Below are positions 12,451-24,405 of a stretch of DNA of 64,000 nt, piece after piece. This DNA comes from Manduca sexta (taxonomy: Eukaryota > Arthropoda > Insecta > Lepidoptera > Sphingidae), in contig NC_051131.1 of NCBI RefSeq assembly GCF_014839805.1, positions 12,016,913-12,080,912 of the forward strand. Direction: 5' to 3'. Within the stretch, counting starts at the first letter, position 1. Every line of letters starts with the position of its first letter. The notes beneath the pieces were generated by a model. It had not been told where the DNA came from, ran no database searches, and saw nothing but the letters and a program-made list of their open reading frames with translations. A program made the translations under genes and the position numbers.

Positions 12451-13532
12451 CACTCGACTGTCAATTGATAAACAGCTACAAGCAGCCCATTGTGGGCAAT
12501 ATTAATGGCATGGAATAAGGCCCACTTCTGTAAATTTTTTTTAGTAGCCGGATAATACACGAGTTAAAAAACAAAGTGTCATTTTACACCAAGAGATCTA
12601 TTATATGCTGCTAAATATCTCATTCGTGACAAGTAGTCTTTTTTTCATGGGGAAAATCCTCTTGGACACCCTTGTAAAAACCCCATGGTGACCACAATCA
12701 ACATGCCGAAGCCATTCCACTACTAGCATTTTAAGCACGTATCCGGGGTAATGATAGGTAGCCTCAGCAAATACACACAAGAAAGAGACAAACAACCACC
12801 ATCCTTGTCTGTCAATCCCATAGATCCAGATGCCGAACGAGGTTACAACTTTCCCGCGCTCGCAAAAAAGCAGCATGCCAGTCGTAAAAATTTAAATTGA
12901 CCAAATTAGCTTGATGGGTCGCCAAGTGATTATAATTGAGATGCCGCTCGCGTCGTGTGCGCAGTTTTATACTTGTTTACCGCAATAAAAATGTTCTGTG
13001 CCTTCTTAGATCCGTGTTCTTGAAGTTCACGTATACGGTGAAAGACTGGTGAATTTGCGGTGAGTTAAAGTTGCTGTATTACATTGCAAAATTAAGTATG
13101 GTATATCTAGCGCAGTTCAAGATACTAATATCAAGAGCCATAACAATAATTTGTCACTGGTCTCATTAACAATAATTTGTAAAGCTAACAAAACCGGCTG
13201 CAATTTTCAGTAAAAGAAATTTGTTTTGCCCTGTTCATGCAATATTTCGTTTAACGAATTCTATTTTAACACACGAGGACATTTTATTACTAGTCACATG
13301 TACAATTCTGCTTCCTAAGAGGCTTACAAACAATCTGCACAATTGAGCTTAAGTTCTTAGAACCATTCAAACAGAAATAATACTCGAGATGAACTCTGCA
13401 AGTCTTTGTCAACATTACGTGTTAAGATAGCCGTTATCACGCCATCTGCAGCGTGAGATGTTGTCACGCGACGGAACACGCTGTGATGCGAGGACTGATA
13501 TCAGAAATTCCTAAACGTGTATAGTCTAAGAC
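12451..13532. other. No gene; possible repeat at 12640-12890
   Basis: The part at 12640-12890 opens with tttttttcatggggaaaa, which resembles the T-rich starts of the tandem units at 23837-24391, so it may belong to a related repeat. The 91-codon minus-strand frame across it has no recognisable domain. The rest is AT-rich with no gene. Confidence 0.35.
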
Positions 13533-13640
13533 CAGTCAGTCAGCCACAAAATTAGTTGAATGAATTCGAAATTTCAAATCACCTTTTAAAGATTAAAATA
13601 AATTATTTCAATTCATTTCAAAGCTATAGCATATATATTT
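13533..13640. mobile_element. Partial TA-type MITE (cagtcag family), copy 1
   Basis: Starts cagtcagtcagccacaaaat, followed by gaatt-cgaaatttcaaatcacc, matching the left part of the complete copy at 54338-54599 and of the copy at 30473-30658. The right terminus is not clear. Confidence 0.5.
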
Positions 13641-14384
13641 TGTAACCCCTTTCATATCCAAATACTAGCAAATATAAAAACACAATCTCTCGTTGATTGA
13701 CATCATATTTAGACTGTACTGTACCTACTCATGGCCCAAAATAAACAATTAAACATCCATGCTTTTACAGGGGTTGGCAATGGTGCAACCAGGGCGAACA
13801 AAAATAACTATACACTAGGATCCTATCAAAAGTGCACGACTATTCTAATGTAATAACTATGCCCGACACATTCTAATAAAACTTATTGCATGTATTGTAT
13901 GAAGATTATTCTTTTAATGTGCGGATGGCCGCATCATAATCGTTTATTATCACCTATAGCGCATCACGAACTTTTATTGTATTCTTTCACAGGAGACATC
14001 AAGCTTTCTTACATTATCATACAATTAAACAGAATATAATCGTAAATAAATAACAACTCATTACTTCACATTAATACTCATTCCCGAGCATGACGTTACT
14101 CACGCAATATACGCGTGACGCGGTGAAAATAAAACACCATGTATAAACTAATATGACACTAAAGCGAGGTATTAGGAGTAAACATACTCAATTTAAACGC
14201 TTTATTGCTATGGTTACGGGCGGGATGCATCTCGGTTTCCAACGATTTGCCCCGGCTCGATTGAAATCTGTGTCGGTTTTCTACACAATTATTTGCTCTC
14301 CCTGTATTAGTTGGTGATGGAATGTTTACGTCTGCTTGTATGTAGATCATCAATACAAATATTATTTCCAAGCCAGTAAAAACG
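13641..14384. other. AT-rich sequence, no gene seen
   Basis: No feature supported. Confidence 0.4.
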
Positions 14385-14600
14385 CCTTTATTTCCGAAGG
14401 CGTAAGCAGAGGTACAACTAGGGCATCCAATTTTTTGACTGTGTATTCCATGGCATGATGTGATAGAGGATGAGCCTGTCGCCATATCGGGCACTAATTG
14501 CAGACTCCAGGCTGATACTCAGCAGAAAAACCCAATATCACTTTACCCGACCCAGGATTCGAACCGGGTACCTCAAATCTGCCCTAAGGCACTGTCAGGC
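14385..14600 (-). mobile_element. tRNA-derived SINE, HaSE-like (minus)
   Basis: On the minus strand it has a near-perfect B box and T-arm (ggtacccggttcgaatcctg, reverse complement of about 14552-14571), then gggtaaagtgatattgggtt, ctgctgagtatcagcctgga, a tatcacatcatgcc block and gcctacgccttcgg-type 3' sequence. This is the clearest copy of the family. The 111-codon minus-strand frame at 14159-14494 overlaps it and is incidental. Confidence 0.75.
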
Positions 14601-17600
14601 GGTAAAAATTAAAAAATAACAGAAAATAATAAACAAATTTAACACGATAATAATAAGCCTGTGATTGTTTCGTCTCACACTTGTTTAATCCACGGATCAA
14701 TCGTTTATTACCGATCTATTGCCTAATGGGATGGCCTTTATTCCGAGATATAGATATAACTATCGGTTGAAAAACGAATAATTCCAACGTACTATACTAT
14801 CAAGGAAAACTGAGAGTGAAAGTAAAGCGGCTACAAGGAAGTTAACCAAAAGGATAGAAACATCAATCATCGCATAAACCAACAAAGCATGCGCCGATCC
14901 ATTATACTTTCGAATCGTTACTTTCCAAAAATTATTTAAATTTCGAACAATACGAGCCAGTTATTTAACGGCCATTATACATAGTACAGTACGGTGCAGT
15001 AGACAAACTTTCATTTTCCTTCATTACCGCGACACTGCGACCGCGGCTACTAATGATCGGTTGGTGTGACCGACGGTCGTTACCGCTATGTCGTCCGCTG
15101 TCACCCGCCAGTCGCCGCGCCACAGGTATATATTTATGTGATTGTCACCTGGTATTAGAATGTGATTAAGAACATTTGAGTGTCGAGGTAATTGTTTGAA
15201 TATTAAATGCGAAAAGTTTACTGACCCTATTTTGATGACATGCGCGTTTCGGTTCAGTCGATTATTGTGTATTATTTAATAGGCTTTTGATTTAATTAGA
15301 TTTCTGTTATTTGGTAATATTTAGAATAAGTATTTTAAGCAGTAGCCTACTAAGGCAACGAAAACCATAAGGAACGAAAATCCTTTACGGATATTCTAGA
15401 ACATCATTTCCTATCTGCTATTTACGTTATTATTATACAAACATAACAAGACCTCGATGACGGGACTCGACAACATGAAATCAACACTCACATAACTCAA
15501 TTTATAATCTCGACAAACCTACAAATAGTGGAAATATCAAATCCGTAACATCCATTTATACTCATTCACCGCTAACTACAACCGAGAGCATTAATCTCAG
15601 CACACAATCAGTCCACGTCACCGATGGCTTACTGGCAATCAACAAATCCGCGACCGTGCCGTTGCCACCACAATCAATCGCCCTTGCGCGACGACCTCAA
15701 TGTATCAAAATAAATTCACGCCGGCCACTCGGTACAAATCATGGCACATCAACAACCAGTCCTCGTGTCCACTGAGTGCATCTAATATCACCTATTTGCG
15801 GATAAATAGGTGCTGGAGTGTGCAAGTAAGTGTCGACGATTTTTGGTTTTACGAAATTCGAATTGCTTTCTCGATTTTTTTATCTAGTCGAATAAGGTGG
15901 CCAGTGACTACATGGAACCTGATGACTATGATTAACCTGATAACTAGGTGCAGTGTTCTTCAAACATATTGACGGTCAACGAGAGTCGCCGCGTCTGACC
16001 ACGATTGTTAGACTTATGGCGGTCTACAGGAAAATTTGAAATAACAACAGATAAATTTTTCCTCACTTGGTTGAATATTAATTGATAGTTGCTTTTAGCC
16101 TTTCGACGCACATTATTTTCAACCGATGCTTATTTACAATCTTCGTAAATGTTTTTCCATATTATTCTTTTAATATTATGCAAAATTTTATATTCAATAA
16201 CACTGTACTAGTTCTGTACCATTTATCAAAATCTCGCATTCGTTCTCGAATATGATCGAAGATCGCCGAATCGACCGGAGATTTACACCACTACGCATAT
16301 CTTTGATTAACTGCGGCCATGCTTCAACTTGTCGCTTCGTTACGATGTAGAAATGCACCCATTTTCCTACCATGATTCAGTGGCGGGAAGCCGTGGGCGA
16401 CGCGACGTGTCTACTGTCCGAGCAGAACAAATGCGCAGTATGACAGTTTTCACATCATTTATTTAGATTTTTTCATAATATGCCGACAGACACATATTTT
16501 AAGTAGGATTAATAAGCTTCCGTAATGGGTTTATGAATCATTTTTATTAGATACCTAATTGTGATTTACATTTGTTTCGTTTAATTCAAGTGTTGTTGCT
16601 ATCTATTTTGGCTGTGTTGTATTGAAATATTTCAGTTATTATTTATATATAAATTCAATAAACATTGAGACACGTAATATTTAGTTTATGTTACTATCAC
16701 TTTGTTGCTACGCTATCAAAAAGAACAAGAAAATTCCAAGTCCCATTTGTCGTCATTCCATTTATCCCGTGCATTTCTCACGTTGCGGATGCTTTGCTCT
16801 CGGCGTGCATCGACGCGCCTGTTTCGTAAATAGAACGAGTTGACACACATAAATAATATTAGCGTAATCGTAAATAAGCGGCGCGCGTCGATACACGGGA
16901 CGTCTAAATTCTCTGGACGAGTGACGCGAGACGGCTTATGATTCTGAATGCTGAATAATGTTGTCTGTATGTATGATTGTAATTTTTTTATAAACGCTTA
17001 TTGTTAGGAGACCTTGCAGTAGTTAGCAATTTTTTAAGACATAATTATTAAAACATTTGTTTCGATATTTTTACGATATTTTTCAGTTCACAATATAATT
17101 TATTAACACCATAGAACACTTTTAAAAATCCATTGAGCCATATATTGAGTTGGATCTCCTAACTACTTATATCATTACTAAGTACTCACATCCCTAGTAC
17201 TTACACCTTTAATATGCACTAAAACTGAGTACGCATTCGGCGAGGCACTTCGAATCAATATACAGCGCTCGTAAAAGTTCTCGAAATATATCCTCGCGTA
17301 ACAAAAGCACGTCGCGCTCAACAACGGAACGCTTATGCATTAGTGTCATACTGTACGTCAGCACTATATTGGCGATTTGTTGAAAAATATTACGTTTTCT
17401 TGTTTTTACGTATAATAAGTTTAAACTAATAATTATAAATTAAATAGACTTTTCTTGCTATCGAAGGCTAATGGGCGAACGTTACACAAGATGATGAGAC
17501 TGTATATTAACTCAATGTAAATGAAAATATAACTTGTATTTCTTTTGCGACTAAAAAATATATGGTTCAGCAACTTAAAACATAATATTAAATGTTAGTG

Positions 17601-17904
17601 ACAATGTCGCTTCGTAGAATTTATTTATAAATATTAGAAACAAAAACACACACAGAAGGGCGAATTCAACTCACATTCCTAAACGGTACCGCGTATTCAG
17701 GTGTTTGTACCTGCAACAAAAACAAACCAACAATCAGTATCAGTGTGAAAAATTACAATAAATAAATACCAATAAATCAATAGACCGTGAAAAACTCAAG
17801 CTATTATATAAAATATAGTTTTCATATTCGTCTATAAAGTCTGAACTCCACACATACTTCTTCGACCTTATTATATTGGTTGTTTTGGGCGGGATTAGAA
17901 AACA
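14601..17904. other. AT-rich sequence with several CpG-rich patches
   Basis: No coding region supported. CpG-rich islands stand out at about 15035-15125, 16380-16425, 16795-16935 and 17230-17345. The one at 16795-16935 holds an imperfect inverted repeat: cgtgcatcgacgcgcc near 16804 pairs with ggcgcgcgtcgatacacg near 16880. These could be regulatory elements of a neighbouring gene, but nothing in the sequence proves it. Confidence 0.35.
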
Positions 17905-18005
17905 CCCTGGTTGTTGGGCCTCTGCCTATCCTTGCGAGGTTATCCTCTAGGGGTAGGCAGAACAAAAACGTAAAGAACGCATCACGCCTTTATAGGCATT
18001 CTTTT
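17905..18005. repeat. Possible SINE fragment
   Basis: Words such as ggcctctgcctatcc, ctctaggggtaggcag and atcacgcctttataggcatt resemble the 3' portion of the HaSE-like SINEs in scrambled order. Short and degenerate. Confidence 0.3.
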
Positions 18006-18869
18006 TTCTAACAAAGACATACGACAATGGGCGCTGCTAATCATTGTCCAGAGGGCGTCAGTGTTCTAGACTAAAAATAAAATGACTTCTGTGTACGTGC
18101 AGTAAGAACATTTCGTTCGTTTAATAAATTTATAGTAATAACAGGTTGCTTCAAAGTTCTTGGGGCGGACACCATTCTCAATTGGGCACGGTTCACCTAG
18201 ACTACCCTCTACACGCACACAGTATAACACACACATCGACATTTTGCTCAGATGCCTTAAAGCGTACCGAGATAAGCAAATACATAGCGAATCAAGAACT
18301 CGAACAAATTCACCGTCGGTTTTATGTACGCAATATATTTTAATTAGTCATCAAAAATTTACTGAACGCAACTATCGACCACTAATTACGCACTAAGATT
18401 GCACAGCAGCGTATTTACAAAAGCGGGTGCAGTTCAAACACATTTATAAGAAAGGGCATTCTCGTTACCCCCGTCTAACTAATGGGTAATTGTTGACATC
18501 GCAGTTGCGCTGCCCGCTTGCACATTACTTCTGGATCATTCATTGAAGTTAATTTTCTTGGAACACTGTGGAAAATCGAGACGAGGAAGTGAGCTCTATT
18601 TAGAGAAAAGATCAAAGATATATTTATTTTGGCATGAACATTGTAAATTAAATATATTTTTCACAAACTTTATTTTTGTTCATAAAAATTGTTCCGTGAA
18701 GCAGTTTTGATATTGCATTGTGACATAACATCTCGACAATTTCGCTGATTGTGCGGATATGCAATGTTTTGTTATTCAAAATTGTATAAAGTGCTTTGGA
18801 CAGTCAACAATCAGGCGAGCAACCCTCTTGTCTTTTCATTTTGTTATTTTGCTGGTGGTAGTATATATC
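18006..18869. other. No gene seen
   Basis: Two overlapping plus-strand frames of 65 and 78 codons at 18146-18396 show no domain and no splice context. The rest is AT-rich. Confidence 0.4.
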
Positions 18870-19080
18870 TTTTATCCGCCCGGATAGCGACTACCGTACA
18901 CAGGGTGTTAAACTTGTCATAGTGGCTCACGTAAGTGTGTCGCGTTCCGGGATCACCTGTGTATATTAGGTTCCTATAGGCATAATTTTGTCGACTGCCG
19001 AAGGGTAATCATCTCTCGTCAGTCGACTTTCTATTGGACCCCACTCCATTTACCATCAGGTACAGTGGGGACACTAACAT
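18870..19080 (-). repeat. Dispersed family G, copy D (minus)
   Basis: Reverse-complement blocks appear in order: ccggatagcgactaccgtac, ctcacgtaagtgtgtcgcgt, gtcgactgccgaagggtaat, cgtcagtcgactttctattg, and ccccactcca...caggtacagtgggga. It is collinear with copy C and close to it in length. Confidence 0.6.
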
Positions 19081-19413
19081 ACAATCTTCAAACATATTTC
19101 TTTTTAAAAGATAGGTAAGAAACAAAAGTACTGTAATTTCACAAGTCTTCATACATTTTTGCATCCACAAATTCGGTATCGATACAGTGGTCGCATTAGC
19201 CGCTCTACATGGAAACTCACTTAGCGGTATTGCGTAGCGGAGAGCACCATGCCTGATATCTGTTATATCCTTTACGAATTATGATCGTCATAAAACAGAC
19301 ATATTTAACGTACACGTATCTTCCATTTCTACGTAATTGATTCGTTGGGAAGAATTTGCCATCCTAGAAAATATACGGTGTATTTTTTTTAACCTTATTT
19401 AATAAATCCAGTC
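19081..19413. other. No gene seen
   Basis: AT-rich with no recognisable feature. Confidence 0.4.
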
Positions 19414-19545
19414 TATCTTTATTGCTTTAACGAGCCACTTGCAGAAAACAAGCCTGCAAATAAGGTCCTGACCCCTAGACCGTCCGGGAATGCAATGCCC
19501 GATGTGGTAAGAAACCCTTCCTATAGGACCGTACATACGCTACAT
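19414..19545 (-). mobile_element. Possible LINE 3'-end fragment (minus)
   Basis: Begins with tttattgctttaacgagcc, like the sequence at 21612, and continues with GC-rich text (cctagaccgtccgggaatgc) unlike its flanks. This fits a 5'-truncated non-LTR element in minus orientation, but the match is weak. Confidence 0.35.
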
Positions 19546-21408
19546 CAATATTGACTCCTTCAAAGAAATCAAGTATCAACGTGTAATAAATTAAAATTTA
19601 AACCAAATTGTACGTCATAAAAATGTATTAACTGACAAGCATCCACTTACAGTACAATTAAGAAAAAAATCGCATGAAATGTAACACCTCACCTATTTTT
19701 GTCTAAATTACCGTACATTATAATTAGCGTGAAACATTCTCGTATGTAGGTCAGTAGACGTGACGCGTTTTGGTTGCGTCTGTCACCCGTCGCCCGTCAC
19801 CCGCGCGAAGGATGTCACCTGTCATGTCAAACTTCGAATGCACCGTGAGTCAGTGCGAACGTAAACGAGTACGGTTTGCGTTTACGACGAGTTTATTTTT
19901 ACCAGGAATTCTAATAGCCAGTCTGGAATTAGTCTCTGGTGGGCAGACTGTGCCAGAATTTTCTAGTCGTCAATGCGTTTACTGACTGTCATACATACAG
20001 TTGCTATTTGCAGTATCGTAGAGGTATAATTAGCTAAGGTAGGAGTTGGATTTTACTCATGACGCTACATCCGCACCTGGGACACAAATTAATGGAAATT
20101 CAACAAATACCATGCTATAATAGACTCAGTTAAGATTCACGTATGAAATGTTAAGTTGATACTTGTGTACTGATAAGATGCTACGTTTATTCGAGAAGAT
20201 TATAGTAGGAGGCTTGATTTATGATCTTAACTAACTCAAAAATAACTCTAAATATAATTAATCACGTTATAATGTCAGCACTTTCCTCACCAACTCGTCA
20301 TAATTGTCACCAGGCAAGACAATCGTCCTTCGTGGGTTCATGATTTAACTCGATTCTAATTCTTTGGCACCCAGTATCACCAAATGGAACGTTTAATTGC
20401 ACAATAAAAACAAAGCATTTAACAAAACACCATTGTAAATACAACCAACTCCGCATAGCACGTACAAAAATCCGCCATAATAGCGCTCGGCAGGACGCCC
20501 GGCCCACGTGGTCCAATCATTTAATCAGCTCCCGTTTGTACAGCTCCTAGCCCGTGCTTAATGAATGGATGCCCCCACATTAACGTCAAATGGGCTGTGG
20601 TGGGGAATGCGGAATGTCTGTTGCCAATTGACATTATCCACTTAGATGTAGGGCTGTCAAAAAGTTACCAGTATAACGGGTCATGGTGAAAGGACCTTTG
20701 TGAGATCGGTACAGATACGTAGTTATTAAAAACTTAAGAACACCACCAAGACTTATTTCATTGCATCGCTGCAAGTTGATCTTCGCATGAACGGTGTCAA
20801 TTGCAAATTTTTATTTACTTATTTAGAATTATAAATTGCACATCGATTGGCATTTAAAAGTAGGTATGTTAGAGGGTCAATTAAAAAAAATATCTTAAAT
20901 ACTCAAACTGCGCCTTAAAACGAGAAATGTGAAACAATTTCTCCGTGTACTGGAATTTGCCAACCCTAGCAGACAGTTTCTGTAAGGGATATATGAAACT
21001 CTTACAGAGGCCCGGTATGTTCTGTGAGATATTCAGTTGTTTCTGAGCTCATTGGGGTCAGTGATCGCCTTTTAGAGGTAACTAATGGAGTGAGAAGGAA
21101 CGCAGTAGCCGCAGTTAATGATAATAGCAAGAATGTACCGTACTGGCAGTATCTTTGTTACGTTATCGTCTAATACCACGATAAATAAGATACAAGAATA
21201 AGGATGGATGTTAGAATTATACGTGGGGGGAATTCATTTTAAACGTCGATAACAATGGAGTTAAAATCGTGTTAAAGTTAAGTTGTTTATGGTCTTAGGA
21301 ATAGGTCGATTATAAAATAGTCAAATATTTTAAAATGATTTGACCTTTAATACCACAAAAATATAATCATATACAAATTTTATCATACAAGATGTACAAA
21401 TGAGAGGC
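19546..21408. other. No gene; GC-rich patches
   Basis: No coding region supported. GC-rich patches occur at about 19755-19830, with repeated cgtcacccg and gtcgcccg words, and at 20440-20640, which looks like unique, possibly conserved non-coding DNA (for example cccacattaacgtcaaatgg at 20574). The frames at 19770-19985 (plus) and 20307-20516 (minus) have no recognisable protein. Confidence 0.35.
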
Positions 21409-21530
21409 GACGAGACGAGTGGACAAGTCGCCTGATGGTAGGCGCCATGTCTGCTCATAAACAAGCCACATTTGAATTACAAATTGCACGGCGCTGCGCT
21501 AATTATTAATACAAGTAATACCGGGCAATA
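21409..21530 (-). mobile_element. LINE 3'-end fragment (minus)
   Basis: Contains gacgagacgagtggacaagt, gcctgatggtaggcg, a catgtctgctcataaa block and gaattacaaattgcacggcg. This is a diverged version of the order seen in the long copy at 39302-39592. Confidence 0.5.
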
Positions 21531-21606
21531 TCACTTCGACGTTATAAACCAGAACAATCGTACATATTTGAACAAAATTGCTAATAGCTAATGCATATAA
21601 TATATA

Positions 21607-21734
21607 TTTCTTTTATTGCTTTAGTGGGCAAACGATCAAGGGATCCGCCTGATGGTGAGGAGGATCCGTCGCCCATGGACAATGAAGCAATAAAGCAATG
21701 CCAGAGGCACAGCCAAGCCGTTGCCTCCCGACCG
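21607..21734 (-). mobile_element. Second LINE 3'-end family (minus)
   Basis: Starts tttcttttattgctttagtg, then gggcaaacgatcaagg, gcctgatggtgagg, gtcgcccatggacaatg and ccagaggcacagccaagccg. This layout is common in 3' ends of lepidopteran non-LTR retrotransposons. Separate from the 39302/48411 family. Confidence 0.5.
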
Positions 21735-23822
21735 TTTTTTAAAGGAGCTAATGATGCTTTTCAAACGTAACTAAAACACGCAGTAAACGTTATATAGTTA
21801 TGAGTTATATGTATACATTTACGTAGATATATGCGCCGAGAAAAGCGCGCATTTACAGCACTTAAAAAGCAACGTACGCATGCGCCCTTAAACTGTGTTA
21901 TAGGCGGACTTGCAATACCACCTGGTACACACATATTAGAGAACAAACCGATCTATAATAGGCATACACTTACGTCGAACATATGCTAGTGTCGCAACAC
22001 GATACGGCCCGCGGGCATAACAATAACTCGCTTCCCGAACGACGAATGTGCGTACAATGCGGAAATATCTAGCGTATAACTCCAGTGTTCTGTATAAATA
22101 GACGCCGTGTGTGATTTCTAACGCGGTGCGGTTTTTGTACGATGGCCAAATACGGTTTTATATGGAAAATTGACACGTTTTAACATTATAAAAGGCTCTT
22201 AGCGTTTATTTTAAGATATATTACAAAGGTTGAAAGTATTAAATGTTTGGCGCTATAAATTTATATGGGTGGAGCATGTGATGCAGAAAGCGGTACGCAT
22301 CATATTGCGCGTAATATCCAACGACAATACATGTGGAAAGGCTAAAAATATAAAAAAATACATCATATTTTATTCAATACAGTTTCGGAAAGTCTTAAAT
22401 CAACCAATAAGAGCGGAACGAATCTCCATAGAGACAGAAATCCAACTTTACCAGAACACTAATATTAATTTCCCAATCTCATGCACCATTAATAAGCATG
22501 ATATAAAACAAGCTCCCGTCCGCCAGACGGAGACGAATGACTAAAATACACAAGTACCAATAAAAAAATTACGTGTATATTTTATGTGGGGCGATAAACC
22601 ACGGCGACACTGAAGCCCAGTGTTGCGCAACACGGTTAGGGAGAAAGTGACATCTGCAGGCATCTATTTGGAGTCTTTTGGGTCATTGTTTCGATTTCCT
22701 GTAATCCACAGTAGTAACGAAGTTTAAGATTTATTAAACTTACAAAAAAAATTATGAACATTTTCGATTTATTTATTTATTTAATTTGTAATATTTGTAA
22801 CTCTCGTTCTGACAGGTGTACTTAAATGTCTATCAAATTGAAGCGATAAGTTTTATTGCACTTGAAACTATAGAACTCTCTCGAACAATCAACACTGTTG
22901 ACTCTAGATAATTGTGCAATTTATTGCTGGAAGTGATCACTGAGTTATACAATACCACAGGTTCATAGAAAAGGAAGCGTAATTGATATACCTAATTTAA
23001 AATCTACAACAAACTTACAGTAACATACGTTTTTTAAGAATCAACTTATTGTGGACATATGAAGGAAATTAGAAAGTTTGATGTCTATCTAGTTACAATC
23101 AAGTCAGTTTTTCAATTCATGAAAAAAATATACAGGTTTTGATCAATTTAGATGTATTTTGCGGTTACGTACTAAAAGAAAGTTTTTGCAAACGAAAGTA
23201 ATAAAAAGATAGTACTGGGACTCAAAAAATAAAAGATTGCCGGAAAAATTTTATACAGATTTTTCATGTTAGATATACAAATAAGACGTACTAGTAAGCT
23301 GGCAGCACCATTTATAAACACAAGTAGTAGTTTTTGAACCGTAAAAAACAAAAAAAGTTGCTGAAACTGAAATCTATACTTTCCACAGGTAATCTGTCTC
23401 CGCAACCTGGCAGCACTGTTCGTAATGTTCAAACAAATCCTAGATTATAACGTAATCATAAATAGCAACACATAAATATTCCACACAAACAACAACATCA
23501 GAATCAACAGGTAATATCTACCGGTTATTAATTAACTATCCAATCCGCCAACACTTCAAGCAACATGATTTCGTAACGTCATTTCCCGACCCGGATGCTG
23601 CGTCACATTTCATCGAGAATCCCCGTGGAAAATGCGCCGATCACGGTCGTAATTTCATCTGGCGGCTGTCGGATCTCTCAATTCGACCGGTCGTTCGGAA
23701 TCGGCCGTAAGTTAGAGCTTAGAAAGCGACACCAGCGCCCATCGGCCCGGCGGTTGTAAATAACCGTCGACTTAATACGTTCACTTCAAACGAAGCCGTG
23801 ACGTTAGTTTGTTGTTTATGAT
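21735..23822. other. No gene; CpG patch at 23575-23810
   Basis: No coding region supported; the 104-codon frame at 22230-22544 has no domain. A GC-rich, CpG-containing unique patch at 23575-23810 lies just before the tandem insertion. A short inverted repeat cagtgttgcgcaacac sits near 22620. A strong TATA-like word at 22093 is listed separately. Confidence 0.35.
22093..22101 (+). promoter_or_regulatory. TATA-box-like motif
   Basis: TATAAATAG is a canonical insect TATA match followed by CpG-richer sequence (acgccgtgtg, aacgcggtgcgg). No convincing initiator or downstream coding region is visible; the ATG at 22142 opens only a very short frame. A chance match is quite possible. Confidence 0.2.
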
Positions 23823-23836
23823 AGGGTTGGACTAAG
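23823..23836 (+). repeat. 14-bp direct repeat, left copy
   Basis: agggttggactaag, identical to 24392-24405. Read as a target-site duplication around the tandem insertion. Confidence 0.6.
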
Positions 23837-24391
23837 CCTTTTTTTCGCAGGGAAAACGCGTTATCGCTACTATGATTTGGGGGGTGAGTGGAACGGGTAT
23901 GTTGGTTTCACCGGTCTTATGGACAAATGTCGACACTCGGGAGTATTGCATCATCCGAGCGAGCATTGGACCGAGGCCCTAATCGTATTTTTTTTCTCGG
24001 ACAACAAACGCGTTTCCGCTGCCATCACTAGGGGGGTGAGTAGAACGGGTATGTTGGTTTCACCGGTCTTATTGACCAATCTCGATACTCGGGAGTATTG
24101 CATCATATGAGCGAGCATTGGACCGAAGCTCTAATCGTATTTTATTTTTTTTCATGGGCAACATACGCGTTTTCGCTGCCATCACTTGGGGGATAAGTAG
24201 AACGGGTATGTCGGTTTCACCGGTCTTACGGACCAATGTCGACACTCGGGAGGATTGCATATTCCGAGCGAGTATTGGATCGAGTCCCTACCCCTGCATA
24301 TGCCCTACACCCGCAGTTGCCTTCTTCGGCGCATACGGGACGGCCCCGGGGTATCTTGTTGCTCTGAGATAGATTCGCGGAACCGTCCCGG
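23837..24391 (-). mobile_element. Insertion with three tandem ~155-bp units
   Basis: Three diverged units repeat the order T-run, acgcgtt, cgctgccatcact, ggggtgagtagaacgggtat, ggtttcaccggtctta, gacactcgggagtattgc, gcgagcattggaccga. The acgcg anchors lie at 23856, 24008 and 24165, giving spacings of 152 and 157 bp. A GC-rich segment (about 24290-24390) follows the third unit. Exact 14-bp direct repeats flank the whole. Read on the minus strand it has a GC-rich front and an A-rich tail (cgaaaaaaagg), as expected of a retroposed non-autonomous element. Four short frames on both strands cross it but are not conserved between units. Confidence 0.6.
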
Positions 24392-24405
24392 AGGGTTGGA
24401 CTAAG
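24392..24405 (+). repeat. 14-bp direct repeat, right copy
   Basis: Identical to 23823-23836; the flanking bases on both sides differ, so the identity is exactly 14 bp. Confidence 0.6.

Noticed and set aside
14159..14494. 111-codon minus-strand frame
   Set aside because: It runs across a HaSE-like SINE and its AT-rich flank; the translation follows the SINE sequence and is not a protein family.
14540..14580. Possible tRNA gene (good B box, minus strand)
   Set aside because: There is no complete cloverleaf; the B box belongs to a SINE head with a recognisable SINE body.
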